Assembly: GCA_024691475.1 (NCBI GenBank)
Contig: JAILNP010000064.1
Coordinates: forward strand, 1 to 12,378
Source: Denitrobacterium sp024691475
GTDB lineage: Bacteria; Actinomycetota; Coriobacteriia; Coriobacteriales; Eggerthellaceae
Direction of reading: 5' to 3'
Length of the DNA stretch: 12,378 bases
Below, one piece after another: positions 1 through 6,585 of this stretch; the first letter of the stretch is position 1; every line of letters starts with the position of its first letter. Made by a program: the position numbers and the translations under genes. The notes under the pieces are model-generated. The model did no database searches and had not been told where the DNA came from. It saw only the letters and a program-made list of their open reading frames with translations.

Positions 1-431
1 TTTCGCGCAGCACGTTCTATCGATGCTTTTCCGATAAATTCGATATAGTCAACTGGTCGTATAAGCGTTTCAAGAACATACGCTTGCAGGATAGGGACAA
101 GTACTACAGTTTCGAAACCAGTCTTCGGGCGCAGCTCGAACATCTTCGCGAGAATCGTGCATTCTATGTTGCCACCCTTCGTTTTCGCGGGCAGAACTCG
201 CTGTACGATTCCATTGTCGATACAAACGAGGAGTACATGCTCGAGTGCTGGCATCATGCTCACGCGTGCGATCCGACGTTCGACCAGCTTGTTGCGATAC
301 GCTTTTCTGCTGCCGGCTGCTCGTATGCAATCGAGCAATGGCTTATTTCGGGCTGCGCCGTTGATGCTTACGACGTGGTGTCTGCGATTTGCAAATGCAT
401 TCCGTCGGATATTCTGGAGACACTTTACTAA
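1..431 (+). CDS. TetR/AcrR-family transcriptional regulator, 5' truncated by window edge
   Basis: The reading frame is open from base 3 to the TAA at 429-431, giving about 142 residues, so the gene begins outside the window. A TTG at 84 is an internal codon, not a likely start. The first visible residues read STFYRCFSDKFDIVNW. This matches the recognition helix and following helix of TetR-type DNA-binding domains, especially the DhaS-like group with the pattern TFYxHFKDKYDLVNW. The remaining roughly 120 residues are helical and would be the ligand-binding and dimerisation half, ending SDILETLY. It converges on the DmsC-like gene across a shared hairpin. It may control that gene or something upstream that is not visible; its ligand cannot be told. 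I am fairly sure of the family and unsure of the target. Confidence 0.75.
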   Translation, partial: SRSTFYRCFSDKFDIVNWSYKRFKNIRLQDRDKYYSFETSLRAQLEHLRENRAFYVATLRFRGQNSLYDSIVDTNEEYMLECWHHAHACDPTFDQLVAIRFSAAGCSYAIEQWLISGCAVDAYDVVSAICKCIPSDILETLY

Positions 432-490
432 TTTTCGCGCGCAATAATCTTGGGCGATGCTCCTGGATCCATGTGCTCTTGAAAATGGCA

Positions 491-524
491 ATGGCGCGAT
501 TGGGCTCCCATCCAATCGCGCCAT
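491..524. terminator. Hairpin between convergent genes, probable bidirectional terminator
   Basis: Arms ATGGCGCGATTGG (491-503) and CCAATCGCGCCAT (512-524) pair perfectly over 13 bp around an 8-base loop. The hairpin lies between the stop of the TetR-type gene at 431 and the stop of the DmsC-like gene at 567. On the minus strand it is followed by a short T-rich stretch (TGCCATTTTC); on the plus strand the tail is only ACTTTG. The stem and position suit a shared terminator, but the U-tracts are poor. Confidence 0.55.
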
Positions 525-566
525 ACTTTGCGTGATAAGCGTGCTGGGTATTTGGCTGTCCCGTGT

Positions 567-1313
567 TTATACCACCAGGTAAAATGCATAGCGTGCAATG
601 ATTACCGCCGCTAGAGCGAGTGCGAACGACAGCGCTATGCAGGCGAATCCATCGCGCCCCTTTGCGAGCCAAGATGAAATTGCGGCTGCAATTGCGAGCG
701 CGGCGGAGCAGATGAATGGAATGAGCGAGTAGCCGATTGTGGCGAAATGCGCTCCCAAGGCAATTGCCGTACAGGCGAAGAGCACGTTTAGCGCGACCGC
801 GCAGATGCCAAACGAACCGTTTCGGGCAATACCCGCATTGCATAGGGATATAAGACAGACGCCCGCGGACAAGCCGCCTATGACGAACAGTGCCATCGAG
901 GTCCAATTTGCCCAGGCGGTTACGCCATGGAATTGGGTGTATGCCGAGCCCATGGCTACGAGCAGCGCAACGCCGGCGAGTGCCGTTACGATGCCGAGGG
1001 CCTTGGGGACGGGCTTGTTCGAGCGAATTGCGAAGATGAGGTCAACGAGGACGAGCGCTCCAAACAATCCCGTCGTGATTCCCTCGCGGGTGATCCCTGC
1101 GGACAGGTTGGAGAATGCGAAGAGCATTCGTTCGGGGTGTCCTAGATGCAGCAAAAGGGCAACACCGCCAATTGCAAGGAGTACGAGTGCGATTCCGGGA
1201 AGCAGCCAGCGCCTCTTGCTTTCGCCCGTTGGAAACGCCCACGTAAATGCATAGGCCCCGGCGGCTGTGCCGCCAAGCAATGTGAATAGGAACAGCGAAA
1301 ACTCGGATATCAT
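567..1313 (-). CDS. DmsC-like membrane anchor subunit of a DMSO-reductase-type enzyme
   Basis: The product has 248 residues, nearly all in hydrophobic helices; I count about eight membrane segments, as expected for DmsC. Family landmarks are the first helix with LFTLLGGTAAGAY, then LLLHLGHPERMLFAFSN followed by SAGITREGI, and later QFHGVTAWANW. DmsC anchors a molybdopterin catalytic subunit (DmsA) and an iron-sulfur subunit (DmsB) and passes electrons from menaquinol. The ATG at 1311-1313 is chosen because GGGGAG lies 6-7 bases before it. An upstream TTG at 1334 has no ribosome binding site. No dmsA or dmsB gene is adjacent: the upstream side is a 320-bp gap followed by a divergent pseudogene, and the downstream neighbour is convergent. 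The gene is therefore an orphan anchor that may serve subunits encoded elsewhere. The family is confident; the substrate is unknown. Confidence 0.82.
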   Translation of the reverse strand: MISEFSLFLFTLLGGTAAGAYAFTWAFPTGESKRRWLLPGIALVLLAIGGVALLLHLGHPERMLFAFSNLSAGITREGITTGLFGALVLVDLIFAIRSNKPVPKALGIVTALAGVALLVAMGSAYTQFHGVTAWANWTSMALFVIGGLSAGVCLISLCNAGIARNGSFGICAVALNVLFACTAIALGAHFATIGYSLIPFICSAALAIAAAISSWLAKGRDGFACIALSFALALAAVIIARYAFYLVV

Positions 1314-1335
1314 GGTAGCTCCCCTTTCAACCAAA

Positions 1336-1347
1336 CAATGCGCATTG
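1336..1347. promoter_or_regulatory. Palindrome CAATGCGCATTG, candidate operator of the DmsC-like gene
   Basis: This is a perfect 12-bp palindrome lying just downstream of the predicted -10 and start site, about 22 bp before the ATG, where a bound repressor would block the polymerase. The same half-site CAATGC recurs further upstream as GCATTG-GG-CAATGC (1480-1493), in the opposite arrangement. The paired appearance of the half-site supports a regulatory role, but the binding protein is unknown. Confidence 0.35.
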
Positions 1348-1357
1348 CCATCAGGGC

Positions 1358-1386
1358 TTTATGCGATCTGCCTCCTAAGCTAGCAA
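1358..1386 (-). promoter_or_regulatory. Candidate promoter of the DmsC-like gene
   Basis: Read on the minus strand, TTGCTA (1386-1381) and CATAAA (1363-1358) are separated by exactly 17 bases. Each matches four of six consensus positions. The predicted transcript start, near 1351, would leave a leader of about 38 bases before the ATG at 1313. This is a prediction from sequence only. Confidence 0.4.
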
Positions 1387-1596
1387 ACTGCTTTTTTGGA
1401 ATGCAGCGACAAAACATTCGAGTTGTTTCATTGTGGGAAGCGCATGGCTAAATGCTCCGCTGCCTATTTGCCTTGAGTTGCATTGGGCAATGCGTGTGTA
1501 ACAGGGCTAGGTGCGCGTGCCGAGCGCGCAGGAGCGTCGTGATGGGTTCACTGAGTCGGGGGGTGCACTCCGAGATGACGCGAACGTTTCAACGAA

Positions 1597-1613
1597 CCAT
1601 TAAGGGTTAATGG
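1597..1613. promoter_or_regulatory. Dyad CCATTAA-GGG-TTAATGG upstream of the MATE remnant, candidate operator
   Basis: Two perfect 7-bp arms flank a 3-base centre. The site lies just upstream of the two TATGAT boxes, a normal place for a regulator of an efflux gene. The downstream gene is now broken, so the site may be a relic. No adjacent regulator gene is visible. Confidence 0.3.
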
Positions 1614-1655
1614 CCTTGTCCTTATTGCTATGATTTCATCTGTATGATCTAGTGC

Positions 1656-2417
1656 GTGGTCCCGGTAGGGGGAGGGCTCGTTGGGTCGGGAAGCGTATGC
1701 ACGTGGGGTGAACGTGGTCGTCGGATTCCTTCCGGCGTCTATGCGCGCACGGCCATCGCCCTAGGTGGTCAGTATCGCAAGTTCTTCGTTGCTTCCATCG
1801 CCGCGGTTCTCCTGCTCCAGGTTACCATCGTTACCGATACGATTATCGTGGGCTAGCTTCTGGGTCCCGTCCCCATGTCGGGCATCCGCGTTGCCTCGCC
1901 TATCGTGAACATGCTCACCGTCTTGGCCATGCTCATTGGCGTGGGCTCTTCTACGCTCGTTTCCATTGCCATTGGGAAGCGCGATGCCGCGGCGGCCAAT
2001 CGTGCCTTTACCCTGGGAATTGTTCTATCTATTGCCATCGGAGCCATATTTGCCCTGATCATCGCTCCCTTTGCGGAACCGCTTGCGCGACTCATCTCCT
2101 CTGATGGGGCCACGGTGCCCTATACCGCCTCGTTCTTGCGCATCGTCACCGCTTCAAGCCCCGTCTTCATCCTTGCCTCGGTTATGGCTATGCTGTTGCG
2201 TGTCGATAGCAACGTGAGGCTTTCATCGGTCGTGCTGGTGGTTGGCGGAATAGCGAACGTGCTGCTTGACCTGCTGTTCATGGGTGCCCTGGGCATGGGC
2301 GTCGAAGGTTCGGCCATGGCTACCGTGATGGGCATGGTCGCCGCCGTTCTTGTGTCGCTTCTCTACTTTCGCTGGTCCATCGCACGTTGCGGCTCTGCCG
2401 ACGCCGTGCGTGCGTGA
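1656..2417 (+). pseudogene. MATE-family efflux transporter remnant (internal amber codon, C-terminal half missing)
   Basis: One frame runs from 1656 to the TGA at 2415-2417 and is interrupted only by TAG at 1854-1856. The two parts join smoothly: TIVTDTIIVG, then the stop, then LLGPVPMSGIRVASPIVN. This is the first loop of a MATE transporter, where VGQLLG is expected, so a CAG to TAG change is likely. The second part, about 187 residues, carries helices typical of the N-terminal MATE half, such as GVGSSTLVSIAIGKRD and GGIANVLLDLLFMGALGMGVEGSAMAT. Family members have about 450 residues and twelve helices. This frame ends after about six, at FRWSIARCGSADAVRA, and no second half follows in any frame. 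The first about 35 codons do not resemble a MATE start, and the GTG at 1656 has no ribosome binding site. The gene is almost certainly inactive. Confidence 0.82.
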
Positions 2418-2490
2418 ACGGGGACGGAGGTTTGTTCACGTTTGGCTGATGGCTTTCTGCTATTGGAATGCCATAAACGCAAAAAAGTTC

Positions 2491-2519
2491 TTGCGTTGGT
2501 CTTTGTTTACCTGTATAGT
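2491..2519 (+). promoter_or_regulatory. Promoter of tRNA-Asp
   Basis: TTGCGT (2491-2496) and TATAGT (2514-2519) are separated by exactly 17 bp, and transcription would begin around 2526, about 14 bases before the mature tRNA. Both boxes are close to the housekeeping sigma consensus. A strong promoter immediately before a tRNA gene is expected. Confidence 0.7.
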
Positions 2520-2539
2520 TTCCTTCGCTGCTTAAGCAC

Positions 2540-2616
<77 letters not shown>

Positions 2617-2627
2617 TCTGAATTTGG

Positions 2628-2653
2628 AAGAGTCCCAGCAATGGGGCTCTTTT
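2628..2653 (+). terminator. Rho-independent terminator of tRNA-Asp
   Basis: The stem AAGAGTCCC / GGGGCTCTT (one G-T pair) encloses the loop AGCAAT and runs into TTTTCG. It begins 12 bases after the CCA end of the tRNA, a standard arrangement. Confidence 0.8.
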
Positions 2654-2671
2654 CGTATTTGGAGAAGGTGG

Positions 2672-2686
2672 CGAGACTTGAACTCG
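2672..2686 (-). repeat. Inverted copy of the tRNA T-arm
   Basis: CGAGACTTGAACTCG is the exact reverse complement of 2590-2604, the T-stem and loop of the tRNA. Transcript reading past the terminator could pair with the tRNA over these 15 bases. It belongs to the first repeat unit; a degraded version (CGGACGCGGAACTCAG, 2872-2887) sits at the matching place in the second unit. Confidence 0.75.
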
Positions 2687-2694
2687 TTGGGGTG

Positions 2695-2739
2695 GAAACG
2701 CGTTAATCGGACGCCCCAGTGGGGCGTCCGTAGCGTTTC
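2695..2739. repeat. Long palindrome between the two tRNA-tail repeats (REP-like)
   Basis: The core is CGGACGCCCC (2708-2717), loop AGT, GGGGCGTCCG (2721-2730), ten perfect base pairs. Outer arms GAAACGC (2695-2701) and GCGTTTC (2733-2739) also pair, leaving a 6-base bulge on one side and 2 bases on the other. There is no T-run, so it is not an ordinary terminator. The shape resembles bacterial interspersed palindromic elements, but membership of a family cannot be shown from one copy. Confidence 0.6.
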
Positions 2740-2792
2740 GCCCGACAGAGCCTGCGAGGGAGGGGTCGAGCGCTCGCCGAAGGCGTGCGCGG

Positions 2793-2824
2793 AAGTCTCG
2801 TACATCCCGCCATCTGAATTTGGA
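2793..2824 (+). repeat. 32-bp direct repeat, copy 2 (tRNA 3'-end remnant)
   Basis: This is identical to 2597-2628 and contains the last 20 bases of tRNA-Asp including CCA. The bases before it (GGCGTGCGCGG) do not form the rest of a tRNA, so it is a tail fragment, not a second gene. It is the downstream edge of a 196-bp offset duplication. Confidence 0.85.
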
Positions 2825-2848
2825 GAGCTTCCAATCGGGAGCTCTTTT
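2824..2848 (+). terminator. Second, diverged copy of the tRNA terminator
   Basis: AGAGCTTCC (2824-2832) and GGGAGCTCT (2837-2845) pair over 9 bp with one G-T pair around the loop AATC, followed by TTTTCG. The loop and upper stem differ from the first terminator, yet pairing is kept by compensating changes. This suggests selection for a hairpin in the duplicate and insulation of the lipoprotein gene from upstream transcription. Confidence 0.7.
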
Positions 2849-2887
2849 CGTATATTGGGGGAAGAGACAGCGGACGCGGAACTCAGC

Positions 2888-2915
2888 TTCGAGCTGCTTT
2901 GCGGGGGAGTACAAT
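2888..2915 (+). promoter_or_regulatory. Candidate promoter of the lipoprotein gene
   Basis: TACAAT (2910-2915) is a good -10 box; TTCGAG (2888-2893), 16 bp upstream, is a weak -35. Transcription would start near 2922, giving a leader of about 34 bases. It lies directly after the duplicated terminator, so the gene needs its own promoter. Confidence 0.45.
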
Positions 2916-2955
2916 AAACGTGACGACTTGCAAGCGTCCGAGAGGGGTGGGACCT

Positions 2956-3633
2956 ATGAGGAAATCCCTGACATTCGTTCTGTGGTGCTGTGCGCTCGTG
3001 TTGATGCTGGGCCTTGTCGCCTGCGGTGGGAGCAGCGCTTCGAACTCAACTCCAGCATCGTCCGAATCCACTTCCGAAAGTTCCAGTTCTGACGATTCGG
3101 CGAAGGCCGAGTACGATCGCGCGTGCGCCCTCTATGACGCGGGTAAGTATTACAGCGCGAAAGAGGCCTTCGAAAAGAGTGCTTACGACGACTGGGAACA
3201 GCGCGCCGCCAAGTGCGTGCAGCCTATGCCGGAAACCGGCGAGTTGTTCCATGACTCCGATATGACCAGCGACAACATGATCCTCGCCTTCGTAGTTAAC
3301 GAGGATGACGCCAGCAAGGGCGTGTACGTCTCCGTGTACACCAAGGACGATAAGCTTGCCGAAACCCTCTTCGTCAAAGGCGGCGGCACCATTGAGACGT
3401 GGTTGCCGGGCGGCGAATACTACGTGAAGGACTCCACGGGAACCGAATGGTACGGCGTGGACGAGCAGTTCGGCCCCAACGGCCATTACGAGACAATGGT
3501 ATTCAATGAGGTCGAAGGAGCTCCCAACCTGACCTCGCTCCCCGAGGGTTACCGAAATACCATCACGATTAATGCTACTTCCGGCACGGGGCAAGGCGTC
3601 GACTCCGAGGAAACGAGCTGGAGCAGCCGATAG
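2956..3633 (+). CDS. Putative secreted lipoprotein of unknown function
   Basis: The 225-residue product starts with MRKS, a hydrophobic stretch, and the lipobox LVAC with the lipidated cysteine at residue 23, so it should be attached to the outer face of the membrane. A low-complexity Ser/Glu/Asp linker follows (about residues 24-50). Next is a short helical part, AEYDRACALYDAGKYYSAKEAFEKS, resembling a single tetratricopeptide-like hairpin. A beta-rich C-terminal half (GVYVSVYTKDDK, GGEYYVKDSTGTEWYG) has the look of an immunoglobulin-like or carboxypeptidase-regulatory-like fold. The ATG at 2956 is chosen because AGAGGGGTGGG lies just before it and the signal peptide starts there. I do not recognise a named family; similar linker-plus-domain lipoproteins are common in Coriobacteriia. 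It is monocistronic and converges on the yjbQ-like gene. Confidence 0.8.
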   Translation: MRKSLTFVLWCCALVLMLGLVACGGSSASNSTPASSESTSESSSSDDSAKAEYDRACALYDAGKYYSAKEAFEKSAYDDWEQRAAKCVQPMPETGELFHDSDMTSDNMILAFVVNEDDASKGVYVSVYTKDDKLAETLFVKGGGTIETWLPGGEYYVKDSTGTEWYGVDEQFGPNGHYETMVFNEVEGAPNLTSLPEGYRNTITINATSGTGQGVDSEETSWSSR

Positions 3634-3654
3634 CGCAGCGTCAAAGTTTGATGG

Positions 3655-3669
3655 AAGGCCGGGCCTTTT
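3655..3669 (+). terminator. Weak candidate terminator after the lipoprotein gene
   Basis: AAGGC (3655-3659), loop CGG and GCCTT (3663-3667) form a short stem running into TTTT, 22 bases after the stop codon. Five base pairs is short, so this is tentative. Confidence 0.35.
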
Positions 3670-3746
3670 GGCGTATTTAATTGCGTCCGCAGCTAGAATG
3701 ACAGCGTTTGCTCGAAAAGTTGAGGCAACGTGAGCGTTCCCTTGAG

Positions 3747-4145
3747 TTATTCCCCAACAATTTGCACGTAGAAGCGACGATGGCGCGGGCCGTCGAATTC
3801 GCAGAAGTAGATGCCCTGCCAGGTGCCGAGCGCCAGTTTCCCGTTCGAGATGGGGATGGTTTCCGATGCTCCGACTAGGCTCGATTTCAAATGCGCATGG
3901 CTGTTGCCCTCGGCGTGGAGGAAGTCGGGGCGATCGCGTCGACCGAAGATGTCGCCAAGTGCAAGTTTTAGGTCGTGTTGCACGTCGGGGTCGACGTTTT
4001 CGTTGATGGTGATGGCTGCGGTGGTGTGTGGGCAATAAACCGTGCAAAGACCCTCGCGGACGCCGCTTTCATGCACATCCTGCTGCACATGCATTGTGAT
4101 GTCGTGGAACCCGAACTCGCAGGTAGGTAAGTCGTGCGTTTTCAT
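3747..4145 (-). CDS. yjbQ: YjbQ/UPF0047-family protein
   Basis: The 132-residue product matches the length and motifs of the YjbQ (UPF0047) family: YCPHTTAAITINEN (residues 37-50), EGNSHAHLKSSLVG (79-92) and LGTWQGIYFCEFDGPR (106-121). Family members can show weak thiamine-phosphate synthase activity when overproduced, but the physiological role is not settled. Conserved histidines and the Cys/His/Thr cluster probably bind metal. The ATG at 4143-4145 is preceded by AAAGAGG with a 4-base gap. It is divergent from the alpha/beta hydrolase and convergent with the lipoprotein gene, so it is probably transcribed alone. The family is secure; the function is not. Confidence 0.9.
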   Translation of the reverse strand: MKTHDLPTCEFGFHDITMHVQQDVHESGVREGLCTVYCPHTTAAITINENVDPDVQHDLKLALGDIFGRRDRPDFLHAEGNSHAHLKSSLVGASETIPISNGKLALGTWQGIYFCEFDGPRHRRFYVQIVGE

Positions 4146-4336
4146 GAGGCCTCTTTTCCGCGTAGCCTGCCGATTGGTCGTTTCGACGCTTCATCCATGG
4201 TATCGCACGATAGGTTATTCGCATGCGATCTATTCCTTTGTCAGGCCTCTTTACAAGCGAGGGGCACCGTCTTGGTATCATCTTGCATATGCGAATCTAT
4301 TTCCCACCCGCTTGCACATTGGAAAGGGGCTTGCCT

Positions 4337-5143
4337 GTGATTCGAAAGGCCTATGCGACTGATAAGGGAGCTATTACGTATTGGGTCAATGAAATCGAGC
4401 CCCATGCGGTAACGCTTGTCTTTCTACCAGGGCTCACTGCCGACCATCGCTTGTTTCAAAAGCAGGTCGAATACTTTGAGCGTTTGTGCAACGTGTTCGT
4501 GTGGGATGCGCCAGCCCATGCCGACTCGCGTCCTTTTGAGTTGTCGTTTTCGCTCGAAGATATGGCCTGCTGGCTCCATGAGATTTTTGACGTGGAAGGC
4601 ATCGAACGCCCTATTCTTGTTGGCCAATCCATGGGTGGCTATGTGAGCCAAGCGTTCATGCAACGGTTTCCAGGTGAGGTTGCGGGTTTTGTCTCCATCG
4701 ATTCCGCGCCTCTTCAGCGGCAGTATTATTCTTCCTGGGAGCTCTGGTTGCTCAGTCGTATGACCTCCGTCTATAGGGCCTATCCTCATGAGCCGCTCGT
4801 TCGGGCTGGCGTGAAGGGCTGCGCTACGACGGAGTATGGTCAGAAGCTCATGCGGGAAATCTGGAGCGTATACAACCACGAAGAGTTTTCTGTTCTTGCG
4901 GGGTATGGCTACCGCATTCTGGCGGCGGCAATCGAGTGCGACCTTCCTTACGAAATCGATTGCCCTGTGCATCTCATCTGCGGCGAAAAGGACGCAGCGG
5001 GTTCAACGCGTCGCTACAATCGTGCGTGGGCGAAGAAGACCGGGTACCCCTTGGCGTGGATTGCCGGTGCGGGGCATAACTCGAATGCCGATCGTCCCGA
5101 CGAGGTCAATACCCTGATAGCCGCCCTTGCCGGCCTTGGCTAA
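4337..5143 (+). CDS. Alpha/beta hydrolase
   Basis: The 268-residue product has the full hydrolase pattern. The oxyanion-hole strand is VFLPGLTADHRLF (residues 28-40). The nucleophile elbow is GQSMGG with Ser98. The acid is Asp219 in CGEKDAAG. The general base is His247 in GAGHNSNADRPDEV. A mostly helical lid region spans about residues 125-190. The frame is open upstream to 4223. I chose the GTG at 4337 because AAAGGGG lies 7 bases before it and the earlier ATGs (4223, 4289) lack a ribosome binding site. The last conserved element, PDEV, is where these enzymes normally end, so it is full length. The substrate is unknown; relatives include small-molecule esterases and lactonases. Confidence 0.88.
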   Translation: MIRKAYATDKGAITYWVNEIEPHAVTLVFLPGLTADHRLFQKQVEYFERLCNVFVWDAPAHADSRPFELSFSLEDMACWLHEIFDVEGIERPILVGQSMGGYVSQAFMQRFPGEVAGFVSIDSAPLQRQYYSSWELWLLSRMTSVYRAYPHEPLVRAGVKGCATTEYGQKLMREIWSVYNHEEFSVLAGYGYRILAAAIECDLPYEIDCPVHLICGEKDAAGSTRRYNRAWAKKTGYPLAWIAGAGHNSNADRPDEVNTLIAALAGLG

Positions 5144-5220
5144 TTTGCGTGGGGGCTGATTTCCCTGTTCAGGCTTTCGTTTCGGTAGAGTTTTTTTGTG
5201 CGACGGTGATGGCAGCTAGG

Positions 5221-6438
5221 TTATTTCGTTGGCCTGATATGGTCGTTCTGAACGGGAACGATGCGTTCGACCGCGGTATCGCCTTCGCATTTGAGCACGC
5301 TTACGGTATCGCCATCGCTGGTGGATTCAACGAGCGCGAAGGTGGCGGTGTTTTCGGGGTCGTTGCCATTCGAGTCGACCCACGTTCCGCTGTTCGCGAA
5401 GATCTTGGGTCGATCGTAGCCCGGGAATTCCTTGTATCCCGTCACGTGCGTATGGCCAAGCACGACTACGTCCGCGCTGGGGTCAACGTCGAAGAATTCG
5501 AGCGCTGGAAGAACCTCGATGTCCTCTTCATCGCTTGTAGGATGCTCGATGGAGTGCTGGGCTGAAATGGGCGTGGGTACGAGATTGCGACGCTGCATCT
5601 CGTCCCAGGTTGGTATCAGTTCCTGGAAGAGTGGGCTAGCGGAGTCTTCCCCAGGTAGCGTAACTGGCAGCAGGTCTCTCGGCGAAAACGTTCCTACCAG
5701 GCCATCGACAGCCACCTCGATGAACTTGTCGTCGAGCTCCTCTTCAACGGGGAACCAATCGCTCACGATGTCGGCCCAGAGCTTCCAGTACGCGTATTCC
5801 GCGCATGCCTGCTTGTCGTTGGGGTTTGGTTCGGGAAGCGTGGGTGGAGCTTTCCTGCATGCTGCATTGCGTGCGGGATTCGCATAGCGCGCCTCGGCGA
5901 TGGAGCGTTCCTTGAGACGAATGAAGAAGTAGCCGGGTGGCAGCAGGGGGTGGCCGTATTCCATGATGCTGGCGTTAGCAATGGTGTTGGGGGCGCACAG
6001 TATTTCGTAGCGATGCCCATGTTCGATGACTACCTCGCCGCGCATGCCCGTGCGATAGCGTCCCAAGCCAGGCATGTCGCGCGCTTGGATGATGCCGGGA
6101 ATGATTTCCTCTAGCGCTTCAGAAGTGAGCGTCATATCGTGATTGCCAGGTACGTAGACTACGGGCGTGCCCGAACGAACCAGGTCTTTGATGGCCTCAA
6201 TTACCTCTGCGTTGTTCTTGGCACACGCCTTATAGAACTCATGGGAGGTGCGCGGAGCATTTGCAGTTGCTGGGTAGAACCAGTGATCCAGGAAGTCGCC
6301 ATTGATGACGAGTTCGTCAGCCAAATGCTCTCGCCCGATCAGTCCGATGAAGGCTGCGAGCTTTGGGCGGTTTTTCACGGTTTCCGACAGGCTGTCGTCG
6401 AGGCCCAGATGCAAGTCGCTGATGACGATGGTCTTCAC
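5221..6438 (-). CDS. Calcineurin-like metallophosphoesterase
   Basis: The 405-residue product carries the complete metal-binding set of the superfamily: SDLHLG (Asp8, His10), NGDFLDHW (Asp48), PGNHDM (Asn99, His100), EHGHRYE (His140) and GHTHVTGYKEF (His329, His331). The fold is interrupted between about residues 145 and 320 by a large insertion containing HPLLPPGYFFIRL and an acidic stretch. This insertion makes the protein longer than simple phosphoesterases such as LpxH (about 240 residues). It has no signal peptide and should be cytoplasmic. The ATG at 6436-6438 has AGAGGATG before it. It is the last of four minus-strand genes, 136 bp after the modD-like gene. It likely cleaves a phosphodiester or phosphomonoester; the substrate cannot be told. 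Confidence 0.85.
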   Translation of the reverse strand: MKTIVISDLHLGLDDSLSETVKNRPKLAAFIGLIGREHLADELVINGDFLDHWFYPATANAPRTSHEFYKACAKNNAEVIEAIKDLVRSGTPVVYVPGNHDMTLTSEALEEIIPGIIQARDMPGLGRYRTGMRGEVVIEHGHRYEILCAPNTIANASIMEYGHPLLPPGYFFIRLKERSIAEARYANPARNAACRKAPPTLPEPNPNDKQACAEYAYWKLWADIVSDWFPVEEELDDKFIEVAVDGLVGTFSPRDLLPVTLPGEDSASPLFQELIPTWDEMQRRNLVPTPISAQHSIEHPTSDEEDIEVLPALEFFDVDPSADVVVLGHTHVTGYKEFPGYDRPKIFANSGTWVDSNGNDPENTATFALVESTSDGDTVSVLKCEGDTAVERIVPVQNDHIRPTK

Positions 6439-6563
6439 GAGGCATCCTCTCTGCGCGTGTCCATGGGCTCGAATTGCGCCCGTGCTTTAGTGTACTCGCT
6501 GATGGGGGGCAAACGCGCTCTTGCGGCGCAACTGATACGCGGCCGAGCCGATTGGCGTGCGCT

Positions 6564-6585
6564 CGCTTTCTACGCTAGGAAAGCG
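6564..6585 (-). other. Hairpin overlapping the modD-like stop codon
   Basis: CGCTTTC (6564-6570) and GAAAGCG (6579-6585) pair over 7 bp around an 8-base loop that contains the TAG stop. No T-run follows on the minus strand, so it may be an RNA-end stabiliser or chance rather than a terminator. Confidence 0.3.

Larger units (their letters stand above)
1335..1655. other. Gap between divergent DmsC-like gene and MATE pseudogene
   Basis: I see no gene in these 321 bases. The gap holds the predicted dmsC-like promoter and palindrome, a second dyad GCATTG-GG-CAATGC (1480-1493), a short GC-rich dyad TGCGCG / CGCGCA (1512-1517 and 1525-1530), and the dyad CCATTAA-GGG-TTAATGG (1597-1613). Near its right end are TATGAT boxes at 1629-1634 and 1643-1648. 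They could be -10 elements for the former efflux gene, but neither has a well-spaced -35. Confidence 0.5.

Noticed and set aside
343..906. Minus-strand open frame of 187 codons overlapping the DmsC-like gene
   Set aside because: It overlaps two real genes in other frames, is rich in Arg and Cys, and would read through the shared hairpin.
1854..1856. In-frame TAG as a possible pyrrolysine or readthrough codon
   Set aside because: The protein is also missing its C-terminal half and has no proper start, so simple decay is more likely; no pyrrolysine genes are visible.
3046..4047. Minus-strand open frame of 333 codons
   Set aside because: It is antisense to the lipoprotein and overlaps the well-supported yjbQ-like gene in another frame; the peptide is low-complexity Arg/His/Pro-rich at its start and matches no family.
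5144..5220. Terminator between the hydrolase and the phosphoesterase
   Set aside because: There is a run of seven T at 5191-5197, but I could not find a convincing stem before it.
5149..5565. Plus-strand open frame of 138 codons
   Set aside because: It is mostly antisense to the phosphoesterase C-terminus and has no ribosome binding site or family match.
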